Of a stretch of 47,016 nucleotides of DNA, positions 39,810 through 47,016 are shown one piece after another (the stretch's first letter is position 1; the number at the start of each line of letters is the position of its first letter). The position numbers and the translations under genes are program-made. Location of the stretch: positions 1 to 47,016 of the forward strand of contig JAFZKT010000009.1 of NCBI GenBank assembly GCA_017553545.1, read 5' to 3'. The notes beneath the pieces are model-generated. The model searched no databases. It was given only the letters and a program-made list of their open reading frames with translations, and had not been told where the DNA came from. The DNA comes from Bacteroidales bacterium. GTDB taxonomy: Bacteria; Bacteroidota; Bacteroidia; Bacteroidales; UBA932.

Positions 39810-41465
39810 ATGAAAAAGTTCATCCTTGCAGCGGCGATGGTTCTGGCTTCGCTCTCGGCTTTTGCCCAGAACGAAGAACCCATCCAGTACATTCCCAAAC
39901 ACGAATTCACCGTTAATGTATTCGGTGGCCTGAATCTGGGCAGCGTCCTGCTTCCCGGGCAGGGGTCCATGTCGGCCACTTATGCGGATCCCACTGCCGC
40001 CGGCCTTCCGGCAACGACACATTGGTTCTATGGCGAAAAGGAGTGGGATTTTGATGGCGGCAGGATTCCGGCCACCAACGGCGAATTCCACACCAAACCC
40101 AGTCTGACCTTTGGCGTCGGCCTTGGCTATATCTGGCATTTCAGTGACAGTTGGGCCTTCCAGACGGGGGTGGACTTTGCCCTGTATAAATACAACGTTT
40201 ATACTTCCTTGGACGGTCCCACTGACGGCGTTCTGTACAGCGGTATGAACTATCAGTTCAGCTACGCTGGCGTAACCAACTGGACGAACGCTTTCTCCCA
40301 TACCGGTTTCCGGGAAGAGGCCACCCTGGGCTCCATCCAGATCCCCTTGATGCTCCAGTGGTCCACGCCCATCAGCGAGAAGCACCGCTTCTATGTTGCC
40401 GGTGGCGCCACCCTCGGCATCAACGTCTATGGCAAGAGCCTGCAGAACTGGGACGAGCTGTATTACGCAGGCAATTCGCTCAAGTGGACCGCCGGTTCCG
40501 GAACCACCTATGAAATGGTTGACCTGCAAGGCGCCGCAAGCCGTAATAAACTCTCCGGTGCAGACAACCGTCAGATTTCCTTTGACAAGGCCCTGTTGGA
40601 TGTACGTGCTTCGCTGGAATTCGGTTTCCGCTGGTCTCTGGCTCCCGGCTGGGGCCTTTATACCGGCATCTATGCGGACTATGGCCTGCTGAACCAGTTC
40701 CTCAAGAAGGACTACAGCCTGGTGGAAGGCTATCCGGGCTGGGCTGAATATTGTTCCACCATTCCTCCCCGTCAGGAGCCCAACGATCCTTATGCGGACC
40801 AAAACAAGTGGGCCTATCATAGCATTTTCAACAGCGTGGGTACACCCATTATGTTCGTCTCTGGCGGCCAGGCCATTATTAATGCTCCCGCCCCCGGCGG
40901 CGCCCCTCATTACGCTGCTGTCCAGACGGAACAGAACGTTGTTACCGGCAACCGTTACTTCGACGGCAGTATCCATGCCGGTGCCGTGGGCCTGAAGATC
41001 CGCATCAGCTTCGGCAAGGTTAAGAAGCATCCCAAGCCGGCATCTCCCGTTGTGCAGACAGTCACACCTTCCAAGCCGGCTCCCGCACAGGATCCGGTGG
41101 TGGAAGTCCCCGAAGATATCAAGCGTACCATGGCGGAACTCTCGGTCACCCTGTTCGCCTTCGACAAATTCAACCTGGACGCCAAGGCTATTGAAGGCCT
41201 GAACAAGGTCATCACCTGGCTGAAGGAGAATCCGGACCTGATGGTCCAGATTGAAGGCCACACGGACTGGGACGGCTCCGACGAATACAACCAGAAACTG
41301 TCCGAGAGACGTGCCAAATCCGTATACGATTACTTCGTTGCGCATGGTGTGAAGGCGGACCGCCTGAGCTACATCGGCTACGGCGAATCCCGTCCCATCG
41401 CCACCAACGAAACGGCCGAAGGACGTCAGCAGAACCGCCGTGTAGAGCTGACCATTCTTCAGTAG
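39810..41465 (+). CDS. OmpA-family outer-membrane protein
   Basis: A 551-aa protein. The signal peptide covers 1-19 (ILAAAMVLASLSAFAQ). Residues 25 to about 410 are a beta-barrel type region with alternating aromatic strands (FTVNVFGGLNLG at its start). A Pro-rich linker (KPASPVVQTVTPSKPAPAQ) leads to a C-terminal OmpA/MotB peptidoglycan-binding domain: IEGHTDWDGSDEYNQKLSER, then YGESRPIATNET and QNRRVEL. It probably ties the outer membrane to the cell wall. It is monocistronic, with its own promoter and terminator. Confidence 0.93.
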   Translation: MKKFILAAAMVLASLSAFAQNEEPIQYIPKHEFTVNVFGGLNLGSVLLPGQGSMSATYADPTAAGLPATTHWFYGEKEWDFDGGRIPATNGEFHTKPSLTFGVGLGYIWHFSDSWAFQTGVDFALYKYNVYTSLDGPTDGVLYSGMNYQFSYAGVTNWTNAFSHTGFREEATLGSIQIPLMLQWSTPISEKHRFYVAGGATLGINVYGKSLQNWDELYYAGNSLKWTAGSGTTYEMVDLQGAASRNKLSGADNRQISFDKALLDVRASLEFGFRWSLAPGWGLYTGIYADYGLLNQFLKKDYSLVEGYPGWAEYCSTIPPRQEPNDPYADQNKWAYHSIFNSVGTPIMFVSGGQAIINAPAPGGAPHYAAVQTEQNVVTGNRYFDGSIHAGAVGLKIRISFGKVKKHPKPASPVVQTVTPSKPAPAQDPVVEVPEDIKRTMAELSVTLFAFDKFNLDAKAIEGLNKVITWLKENPDLMVQIEGHTDWDGSDEYNQKLSERRAKSVYDYFVAHGVKADRLSYIGYGESRPIATNETAEGRQQNRRVELTILQ

Positions 41466-41481
41466 GTCGCTCTGATTTAAA

Positions 41482-41518
41482 ATGCCGCTGGCCCCTTCCC
41501 GGACCGGCGGTATTTTTT
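41482..41518 (+). terminator. Terminator of the OmpA-like gene
   Basis: A 10-bp stem ATGCCGCTGG/CCGGCGGTAT with two G-T pairs is followed by a T run. Confidence 0.85.
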
Positions 41519-41530
41519 GTGGATAATTTT

Positions 41531-41561
41531 TTTGTAATTATGGAAAAAAGCAGTACCTTTG
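41531..41561 (+). promoter_or_regulatory. Promoter of tRNA-Pro (TTTG-N19-TACCTTTG)
   Basis: TTTG at 41531-41534, exactly 19 bp, then TACCTTTG at 41554-41561. It is 12 bp from the first tRNA base. Confidence 0.85.
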
Positions 41562-41573
41562 CGTTCCATTCTT

Positions 41574-41646
41574 CTGGATGTAGCGCAGTTGGTAGCGCAC
41601 CTGGTTAGGGACCAGGAGGTCGCTGGTTCAAGTCCAGTCATCCAGA
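41574..41646 (+). tRNA. tRNA-Pro (anticodon AGG)
   Basis: A 73-nt cloverleaf: acceptor CTGGATG/CATCCAG, D-arm GCGC/GCGC, anticodon stem CCTGG/CCAGG with loop TTAGGGA, and T-arm GCTGG/CCAGT with TTCAAGT. Positions 34-36 are AGG. C1-G72 with A73 are the identity elements of bacterial tRNA-Pro, so the amino acid is clear. A34 in a bacterial proline tRNA is unusual (GGG, TGG or CGG are the normal forms). It has its own promoter and terminator. Confidence 0.92.
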
Positions 41647-41653
41647 CGCGATA

Positions 41654-41679
41654 AAAAGGAGCTCTGCGGAGCTCCTTTT
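41654..41679 (+). terminator. Terminator of tRNA-Pro
   Basis: AAAAGGAGCTC and its complement form an 11-bp stem around TGCG, ending in TTTT. An outer GACGCG/CGCGTC pairing can extend it. Confidence 0.85.
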
Positions 41680-41709
41680 CGCGTCCGGATGACCAAAGTC
41701 TTCGACTCA

Positions 41710-41794
41710 TTGGGGGAGGAATCCCCCAAACCCCCTCCCACGGCCTTCTGCCTGTCTTCTGGACTTGAACCGTATTCAATTCATTTGGGGAAGC
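41710..41794. repeat. Small hairpins and inverted tRNA-arm fragment
   Basis: TTGGGGGA/TCCCCCAA forms a hairpin at 41710-41729, and GGGGA/TCCCC forms another near 41787-41800. Between them CTGGACTTGAACC (41759-41771) is the reverse complement of the T-arm of tRNA-Pro 120 bp away, a possible leftover of recombination at the tRNA. This is the first part of the gene-free stretch 41680-42145. Confidence 0.45.
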
Positions 41795-41804
41795 ATCCCC
41801 TCTC

Positions 41805-41909
41805 TAAAGCACACTTTTGACCTTGGGTGGCAGTTTCTGTGCTCTACCCACCCTTTCGAAGCCCATCTAAAGCACACTTTTGTACTTCCAGGGCACTTTT
41901 TGTGCTTTA
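41805..41909. repeat. Two tandem 42-bp palindromic units
   Basis: Unit 1 (41805-41846) is bounded by TAAAGCACA and TGTGCTCTA; unit 2 (41868-41909) by TAAAGCACA and the perfect complement TGTGCTTTA. Both are 42 bp, repeat every 63 bp and share the ACACTTTTG interior. Confidence 0.65.
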
Positions 41910-41941
41910 ATCATTTGCGTGGCGCAGGTACCCCGTGTTAC

Positions 41942-42061
41942 CGGTGCAGGTCCCCCTCTAAATGGAGCAGGTGTGATGAAAGTGCCTGCACCTGCACCGC
42001 AAATCTGCATTCTGTGCGTTCTGTTGGCGCAGGTGCCTCGCGAAAAATCACACCTGCGCCA
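41942..42061. repeat. Two further inverted repeats
   Basis: CGGTGCAGGT (41942-41951) pairs with ACCTGCACCG (41990-41999). TGGCGCAGGTG (42025-42035) pairs perfectly with CACCTGCGCCA (42051-42061). The shared GCAGGTG core means arms can pair across units. CAGGTGCCTCG here also occurs near 16788. Confidence 0.6.
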
Positions 42062-42076
42062 GCGACAAGGGTGTTC

Positions 42077-42139
42077 GGGAGGTGGGGAGAAAGAGGACGG
42101 GGGGCTTGTCCATCCCCGTCCTCTTTCTCCCCACCTCCC
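42077..42139 (-). terminator. Perfect 26-bp hairpin after the hut operon
   Basis: Arms 42077-42102 and 42114-42139 are perfect reverse complements around an 11-nt loop. The hairpin starts 6 bp after the hutI stop on the minus strand. It has no T run, so it may be an RNA-stabilising 3' structure or a Rho-assisted terminator rather than a classical intrinsic one. Confidence 0.7.
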
Positions 42140-42145
42140 ACGCTT

Positions 42146-43342
42146 CTACCAAATTACCTCGCGGAGGAAGGGGGTTTGGTATTGGTAGGGGAGTTTGGTG
42201 AGATCCCAGCCGGGAGTGGTGAGGAGGAGGGCGGCGCGTTTGCCGCGTGTGATGGAGCCGTATTCGCTGGAGATGCCCATGGCATAAGCGCTGTTAAGGG
42301 TGACGGCGTTGAAGGCCTCGATGGGGGTGAGTTTCATCTTGATGCAGGCGAGGGCCATCACGAAACGCATATCGCCGGAAGGGGAGGAGCCGGGATTATA
42401 GTCCGATGCCAAAGCAATGCCAAGTCCGGCTTGCAGGAAATCCCGCGCCTTGCCGTAGGGGAGTCCCAGGAAGAAGGACGAGCCCGGCAGGAAGGTGGGC
42501 ATGGTCCAGGTATCGCGAAGCGCCTCAATCTCTGCCTGTGTGGTGTTCTCCAGATGGTCCACGGAAAGGGCCTTGTGCTGGACGCCAATCTGCACACCGC
42601 CGCTCACGGCCAGTTCATTGGCGTGAATCTTCGGAGTTAGCAGATGCTCTGCGGCCGAAAGGATGCGGTCCGTATCTCCTATGGTGAAGAAGCCTTCGTC
42701 ACAGAAGACGTCGATGAAATCTGCATACTCCGCCGCGGCGGGAATCATATCGATCACCGCTTGCACATAGTCTTCGTGCGTATATCCGCGGCCGATGGCA
42801 TGCGCTCCCAGAAACGTGCTTTTAACGCAGGCGGGGACGGTTTCCTTGATGCGCTTGATGACGCGCAGCATCTTCAGTTCGTCCGCGGGATTGAGCCCGT
42901 AGCCGCTTTTGATTTCCATGGCCACGGTGCCTTTTTCCATCATTTCGCGAACCCGGACCATGGACTGCTCATACAGATCCTCTTCCGATGTCCGGTGCAG
43001 GAGGTCCGCGGAATTCAGGATTCCGCCGCCACGGGCTGCGATTTCCTCATAGGAAAGCCCGCGGATCTTGTCCAGGAACTCGCCGTCGCGGGAGCCGGCG
43101 TACACCACGTGCGTATGGCTGTCGCAGAAGCCGGGGATGACCATGCCGCCGTGGGCGTCAATGAGAGATGCCCGGTCGGGGCCGGGCATGACGCCTGATC
43201 CGAAATCCACAATCCGGCCGTCCTCAATGGCAAGCCAGGCATTCTCCAGGACGCCCGTGCGGGCCTGGTCGGCGCCCGAAACGCGGAGCACGCCCTCGGG
43301 TTGGATGCCGGCCAGAAGACCTATGTTATAGATAACTTTCAT
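42146..43342 (-). CDS. hutI: Imidazolonepropionase
   Basis: A 398-aa amidohydrolase, third step of histidine breakdown (imidazolone propionate to formiminoglutamate). The metal-binding HxH is in GFCDSHTHVVYAGSRD, with later ligand regions GAHAIGRGYTHEDY and a final ALASDYNPGSSP. The start at 43342 (MKVIYNIGLLAG) fits the family; the upstream frame begins with a non-ATG codon inside hutH. It overlaps hutH by 17 bp. A REP-like palindrome (43168-43193) encodes the surface loop VMPGPDRA. Confidence 0.95.
   Translation of the reverse strand: MKVIYNIGLLAGIQPEGVLRVSGADQARTGVLENAWLAIEDGRIVDFGSGVMPGPDRASLIDAHGGMVIPGFCDSHTHVVYAGSRDGEFLDKIRGLSYEEIAARGGGILNSADLLHRTSEEDLYEQSMVRVREMMEKGTVAMEIKSGYGLNPADELKMLRVIKRIKETVPACVKSTFLGAHAIGRGYTHEDYVQAVIDMIPAAAEYADFIDVFCDEGFFTIGDTDRILSAAEHLLTPKIHANELAVSGGVQIGVQHKALSVDHLENTTQAEIEALRDTWTMPTFLPGSSFFLGLPYGKARDFLQAGLGIALASDYNPGSSPSGDMRFVMALACIKMKLTPIEAFNAVTLNSAYAMGISSEYGSITRGKRAALLLTTPGWDLTKLPYQYQTPFLREVIW
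43168..43193 (-). repeat. REP-like palindrome, copy 4 (inside hutI)
   Basis: On the plus strand GATGCCCGGTCGG is followed by GGCCGGGCATGACG, related to the copies at 1025, 1803 and 24801. In hutI it encodes an in-frame surface loop between the N-terminal beta-domain strands. Confidence 0.55.
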
Positions 43343-44810
43343 TCCGGATGAACTGGACGGATTTCTCAATGTAGGGATGCATATAGGTGTCCGTATCGAT
43401 GAAGGGCACCACCTTGCGGTAATCGGCGAAAATACGCTCCAGGACGGGAGAACTCTTCAAAGGCCGACGGAACTCCAGCGCCTGCGCGGCGTTGAACAGC
43501 TCGATGGCGAGCACCGTCTCCACGTTGTCCACGATGCGCACCAGTTTGGTGGCGGAATTCGAACCCATGGAAACGTGGTCTTCCTGGCCCTGGGAGGAAG
43601 GAATGCTGTCGCAGGAAGCGGGCCAGCAGAGTCCCTTGTTCTGGGAAACGATGCTGGCGGCCGTGTACTGCGGAATCATGAAGCCGCTGTTGAGGCCGGG
43701 TTCCGCCACCAGGTATTTGGGCAGCCCGCGGACGCCGTCGATGAGCTGGAAAGTGCGGCGTTCCGAGATGCTGGCGAGTTCGCTCATCGCGATGGCCAGC
43801 GAGTCCATGGGGATGGCGATGGGTTCGCCGTGGAAGTTTCCGGCCGATATCACCATGTCTTCATCGGGGAAGATGTTGGGATTGTCGGTGGCCGAGTTTA
43901 TCTCATTCTCTATCACGGATTTAACATAGAGGATGTTGTCCTTCACGGCGCCGTGCACCTGCGGAATGCAGCGGAAACTGTAGGGATCCTGCACGTGCAC
44001 TTTGGGCCGATTGATGAGTTCGCTCCCTTCCAGTACCTTCATGAACTTTTCCCCGGTGAGAATCTGTCCCGTATGGGGCCGAAGCTGATGGGTGAGCGGG
44101 AGGAACGGCTCGATGCGGCCGTCATAGGCGTCCAGCGACATGGCGCCGATTAAATCGGCCCACTTGGAAAGGCGCATCCCCTTGAGGATGCACCAGATGG
44201 CGTGCGCGCTCATAAACTGCGTGCCGTTCAGGAGCGCCAGGCCTTCCTTCGACTGCAGGCGGATGGGCTCCCAGCCCAGTTCCTTCCAGACATCGGCCGA
44301 AGGACGGACGCTGCCCTTGTAGAGCACTTCGCCCAGGCCGATGAGCGGCAGCGACAGATGCGCCAGCGGCGCAAGGTCTCCGGAAGCGCCCAGCGAGCCT
44401 TGCTGGTACACCACCGGCAGCACGTCCTCGTTGAACATATCCACCAGGCGCTGCACGGTAATAAGCTGCGCGCCCGAATGCCCGTAGGAGAGGTTCTGCA
44501 CCTTCAAAAGGAGCATCAACTTCACAATCTCCGGCCGGACGGTATCCCCGGCGCCGCAGGCGTGGGACATCACCAGGTTGTGCTGGAGCTGGCTCAGGTC
44601 CTCCTTGGGGATGGTAACATTATACAACGAGCCGAAGCCCGTGGTGACGCCGTAGACGGGCCTGTCCAGGTCCTCCATCTTGCGATCCAGGTATTCCCGG
44701 CACTTGACGATGGCATCCACCGCCTCCTGCGACAGCGTCAGTTTTTCGTGATTGTCTAAGATTTCTTTCACCCTCTCCAGGGAGAGGTGCGCGTGCGAGA
44801 TAGCGTGCAT
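43326..44810 (-). CDS. hutH: Histidine ammonia-lyase
   Basis: A 494-aa MIO-dependent lyase converting histidine to urocanate. The self-cyclising Ala142-Ser143-Gly144 lies in GSLGASGDLAPLAH, at the same numbers as the Pseudomonas enzyme. YGVTTGFGSL near 53-62 carries the catalytic Tyr. Length is typical. It starts 1 bp after hutU ends and overlaps hutI by 17 bp. Confidence 0.96.
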   Translation of the reverse strand: MHAISHAHLSLERVKEILDNHEKLTLSQEAVDAIVKCREYLDRKMEDLDRPVYGVTTGFGSLYNVTIPKEDLSQLQHNLVMSHACGAGDTVRPEIVKLMLLLKVQNLSYGHSGAQLITVQRLVDMFNEDVLPVVYQQGSLGASGDLAPLAHLSLPLIGLGEVLYKGSVRPSADVWKELGWEPIRLQSKEGLALLNGTQFMSAHAIWCILKGMRLSKWADLIGAMSLDAYDGRIEPFLPLTHQLRPHTGQILTGEKFMKVLEGSELINRPKVHVQDPYSFRCIPQVHGAVKDNILYVKSVIENEINSATDNPNIFPDEDMVISAGNFHGEPIAIPMDSLAIAMSELASISERRTFQLIDGVRGLPKYLVAEPGLNSGFMIPQYTAASIVSQNKGLCWPASCDSIPSSQGQEDHVSMGSNSATKLVRIVDNVETVLAIELFNAAQALEFRRPLKSSPVLERIFADYRKVVPFIDTDTYMHPYIEKSVQFIRNESYL

Positions 44811-44811
44811 A

Positions 44812-46803
44812 TTACTGTAATGCGTTTTTAATCAATTCATCATCGGCCTCTGCGGGAAGCGTGACACGCAGGGAAGGGGTGCGGGCCATTTCCCGTTCGA
44901 TGGCGAAGCGGGCGCCTTCGTTCCTGGCCCAGGAGCGGCGGGCGATGCCGTTGTTCACATCCCAGAAGAGCATTTCGCGGATGTGGCGGTCTGCATCGGC
45001 CGATCCATCGATCACCATCCCGAAGCCGCCGTTGATCACTTCGCCCCAGCCTACGCCGCCGCCGTTGTGGATGCTAACCCAGGTGGCGCCGCGGAAACCG
45101 TCGCCGATGACGTTCTGCACGGCCATATCGGCCGTAAAGCGGCTGCCGTCGTAGATGTTGGAGGTTTCGCGGAAGGGGGAGTCCGTGCCGGAGACGTCGT
45201 GATGGTCGCGGCCCAGCACGATGGGAGCCGAAATTTCCCCTTTGCGGATGGCCTCGTTGAAGGCGAGGGCAATCTTGGTGCGGCCTTCACAGTCAGCATA
45301 CAGGATACGCGCCTGCGAGCCCACAACCAGGTGATTCCGGCCGGCTTCCTCGATCCAGCGGATGTTGTCCCGCATCTGGCCGGCGATTTCCTTGGGGGCC
45401 TCGGCGGCCATTTCGGAGAGCACTTTCACGGCCAGTCTGTCGGATTTCTCCAGGTCTTCCGGCTTTTCGCTCATACAGACCCAGCGGAACGGGCCGAAAC
45501 CGTAGTCGAAGTACATGGGGCCCATAATGTCCTGTACATAGGACGGGTAGCGGAAACTGCCGTCCGGTTTCAGGACATCGGCACCCGCGCGGGAGCTTTC
45601 CAGGAGGAAGGCGTTGCCGTAGTCGAAGAAATACATTCCCTTGGCGGCGAGCCGGTTGATGGCGGCGACGTGACGCCTCAGGGACGCCTGAACCGCCTCT
45701 TTGAACTTGGCGGGCTCTTCGGCCATGAGGCGTTTGGACTGCTCCAGCGTATAGCCCACGGGATAATAACCGCCGGCCCAGGGATTGTGCAGTGACGTCT
45801 GATCGCTGCCCAGATCCACATGGATGTCGTCATCGGCCAGGCGTTCCCACAGATCCACCACATTGCCCACATAAGCAAGGGAGACGGGTTTCTTTCCCGC
45901 CACTGCCGCTTTGATGCGGGGGATGAGTTCATCGAGGTCCGTGTGGAGTTCGTCCACCCAGCCTTGGTCGAATCGTTTCTGCGCCGCTTTCGGGTTGATT
46001 TCCGCCGTCACGCTCACCACGCCCGCGATGTTGCCGGCCTTCGGCTGCGCGCCGGACATGCCGCCCAGGCCAGCGGTGACGAAGAGTTTTCCCTCCGGGC
46101 TGCCGCCCTGTTTCCTTGCGGCGTTCATCACGGTAATGGTGGTGCCGTGGACGATGCCCTGGGGGCCTATATACATATAGGAGCCGGCGGTCATCTGGCC
46201 GTATTGCGATACGCCCAGGGCGTTGAAGCGCTCCCAGTCGTCCGGCTTGGAGTAATTGGGGATGACCATTCCGTTGGTCACAATCACGCGCGGAGCGTCT
46301 TTGTGGCTGGGGAAAAGGCCCAGCGGATGGCCGGAATACATCACCAGCGTCTGTTCGTCCGTCATGGTGGCCAGATACTGCATCACCAGCCGGTACTGCG
46401 CCCAGTTCTGGAAGATGGCGCCGTTGCCGCCGTAGATGATGAGTTCGTGCGGATGCTGCGCCACCCTTTCGTCCAGGTTGTTCTGGATCATGGCCATGAT
46501 GGCCGCCGCCTGCCTGGATTTGGCCGGGTATTCGTCGATGGGCCGTGCGTAAATCTTATAGGAAGGCCGATACCGGTACATATAGATGCGTCCGTAGGTC
46601 TTCAGTTCTTCGGCGAATTCCGGCGCCAGCTGCGCGTGCAGGGCCTTCGGGAAATACCTTAAAGCGTTTTTCAGCGCCAGCGCCTTCTCTTCCGGCGTCA
46701 GGATGTCCTTCCGCCGCGGCGCATGGTTGATTTCTTTGTCGTACGGCTTGGCTTCCGGCAGTCTGTCGGCGGGAATGCCTGCCAGGATTTCTTCTTTAAA
46801 CAT
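44812..46803 (-). CDS. hutU: Urocanate hydratase
   Basis: A 663-aa NAD-dependent hydratase (urocanate to imidazolone propionate). Recognisable segments are IIYGGNGAIFQNWAQYRLV, MYSGHPLGLFPSH, MTAGSYMYIGPQGIVHGTT, LGGMSGAQPKAGNIAG and DHHDVSGTDSPFRETSNI. It is about 100 aa longer than the Pseudomonas/Bacillus enzyme and belongs to the long form, with extra sequence at the N terminus and between motifs. The ATG at 46803 overlaps the upstream FTCD-like stop by 8 bp. The frame to 46809 starts at a TTG and is not preferred. Confidence 0.95.
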   Translation of the reverse strand: MFKEEILAGIPADRLPEAKPYDKEINHAPRRKDILTPEEKALALKNALRYFPKALHAQLAPEFAEELKTYGRIYMYRYRPSYKIYARPIDEYPAKSRQAAAIMAMIQNNLDERVAQHPHELIIYGGNGAIFQNWAQYRLVMQYLATMTDEQTLVMYSGHPLGLFPSHKDAPRVIVTNGMVIPNYSKPDDWERFNALGVSQYGQMTAGSYMYIGPQGIVHGTTITVMNAARKQGGSPEGKLFVTAGLGGMSGAQPKAGNIAGVVSVTAEINPKAAQKRFDQGWVDELHTDLDELIPRIKAAVAGKKPVSLAYVGNVVDLWERLADDDIHVDLGSDQTSLHNPWAGGYYPVGYTLEQSKRLMAEEPAKFKEAVQASLRRHVAAINRLAAKGMYFFDYGNAFLLESSRAGADVLKPDGSFRYPSYVQDIMGPMYFDYGFGPFRWVCMSEKPEDLEKSDRLAVKVLSEMAAEAPKEIAGQMRDNIRWIEEAGRNHLVVGSQARILYADCEGRTKIALAFNEAIRKGEISAPIVLGRDHHDVSGTDSPFRETSNIYDGSRFTADMAVQNVIGDGFRGATWVSIHNGGGVGWGEVINGGFGMVIDGSADADRHIREMLFWDVNNGIARRSWARNEGARFAIEREMARTPSLRVTLPAEADDELIKNALQ

Positions 46804-47016
46804 CGACAATGTCCAGTACTTGTTTCTCTAATTCGGTGGCTTCTTTGACAATTTCGTCCGCGCGGTCCAGCAGGGGCAGGGCAGGGGCCTTGTCCTTGAG
46901 GGCGGCGGCGTTGATGCGCACGTTCAGGCGGGCGCCCTTGATGGCGGCGACGGCGGCGAGGGCCGCTACGCCTGCGTCGGAGGCCGATGCCGGATTGCCC
47001 TTTTGCGCCATCTGAA
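46796..47016 (-). CDS. Formimidoyltetrahydrofolate cyclodeaminase-type protein, C-terminal part
   Basis: Partial gene, open to the window edge. The visible 72 residues hold the C-terminal signature of the FTCD cyclodeaminase domain: KGNPASASDAGVAALAA, then GARLNVRINAAALKD and a final helical segment. The Met at 47011 is internal to the domain, so the real start lies beyond the edge. It is either a standalone cyclodeaminase (fchA) or the end of a bifunctional FTCD. It would recycle the formimino group released in histidine degradation. It overlaps hutU by 8 bp. Confidence 0.85.
   Translation of the reverse strand, partial: QMAQKGNPASASDAGVAALAAVAAIKGARLNVRINAAALKDKAPALPLLDRADEIVKEATELEKQVLDIVDV

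Noticed and set aside
41759-41771. 13-bp inverted copy of the tRNA-Pro T-arm considered as an attachment site
   Set aside because: Integrase attachment sites give direct repeats of the tRNA 3' end. This copy is inverted, short, and no integrase is in the window.
41765-42640. 291-aa plus-strand ORF from the palindrome cluster into hutI
   Set aside because: Its N-terminal half encodes palindromes and its C-terminal half is antisense to hutI.

Overview
The window looks like a chromosomal segment of an uncultured, fairly GC-rich member of the Bacteroidales (Bacteroidota). The evidence is the promoter type, the gene set and the lack of Shine-Dalgarno sites. Promoters have a TAnnTTTG -7 box, and several have TTTG exactly 19 bp upstream. 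The gene families are typical of the phylum: a prokaryotic HU-domain/TM protein, a DUF4922 protein, a NamZ-type DUF1343 protein, M28/TonB-C, SPOR and OmpA proteins, a gyrA-TPR pair, and a hut operon with a long HutU. Genus cannot be named from sequence alone.

Layout. 0-0.4 kb: tRNA-Asn beside a perfect palindrome and IS-end-like direct repeats. 0.4-8.5 kb: housekeeping and envelope genes (HU-domain membrane protein, acyl-ACP thioesterase, NUDIX, DUF4922, secreted EEP hydrolase, murI, namZ-like, serine/arginine-rich secreted protein). 8.5-16.7 kb: prfB, then an NAD-salvage pair (nicotinamidase, pncB), a uridine-phosphorylase-like gene, a LolA-like protein, a Clp AAA+ unfoldase, a 42-aa ORF and a secreted esterase. 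16.7-24.8 kb: an accessory, repeat-rich, visibly more AT-rich island. It holds a predicted small RNA, a 156-aa protein of unknown function, a HepT toxin with an AbiEi-like/MNT nucleotidyltransferase, and a four-gene run: MazG-like pyrophosphohydrolase, GIY-YIG/Schlafen-group-3 helicase, 71-aa protein, membrane-anchored HelD-like helicase. All protein genes of the island except the 156-aa one lie between two inverted copies of a 211-bp element. 24.8-41.5 kb: core genes (gpsA-like, gyrA, TPR, phoH, capA-like, SPOR lipoprotein, M28-like/TonB fusion, leuS, two yitT paralogues, AraC-type, rluA-like, ompA-like). 41.5-42.1 kb: tRNA-Pro(AGG) and a dense cluster of palindromes. 42.1-47.0 kb: histidine-utilisation operon on the minus strand, running off the right edge.

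How the genes work together. The hut genes convert histidine via urocanate and imidazolone propionate to formiminoglutamate, with folate-linked disposal by the FTCD-type product at the edge. The nicotinamidase/PncB pair feeds nicotinamide into NAD. MurI and the NamZ-like enzyme both serve peptidoglycan. The island is the best candidate for an undescribed system: a nucleotide-pool enzyme, a nuclease-helicase and a second, membrane-anchored helicase in one transcription unit, next to a toxin-antitoxin-type pair. A defence role is inferred from family associations only. Some promoter positions near 31.95 kb may be off by one base.
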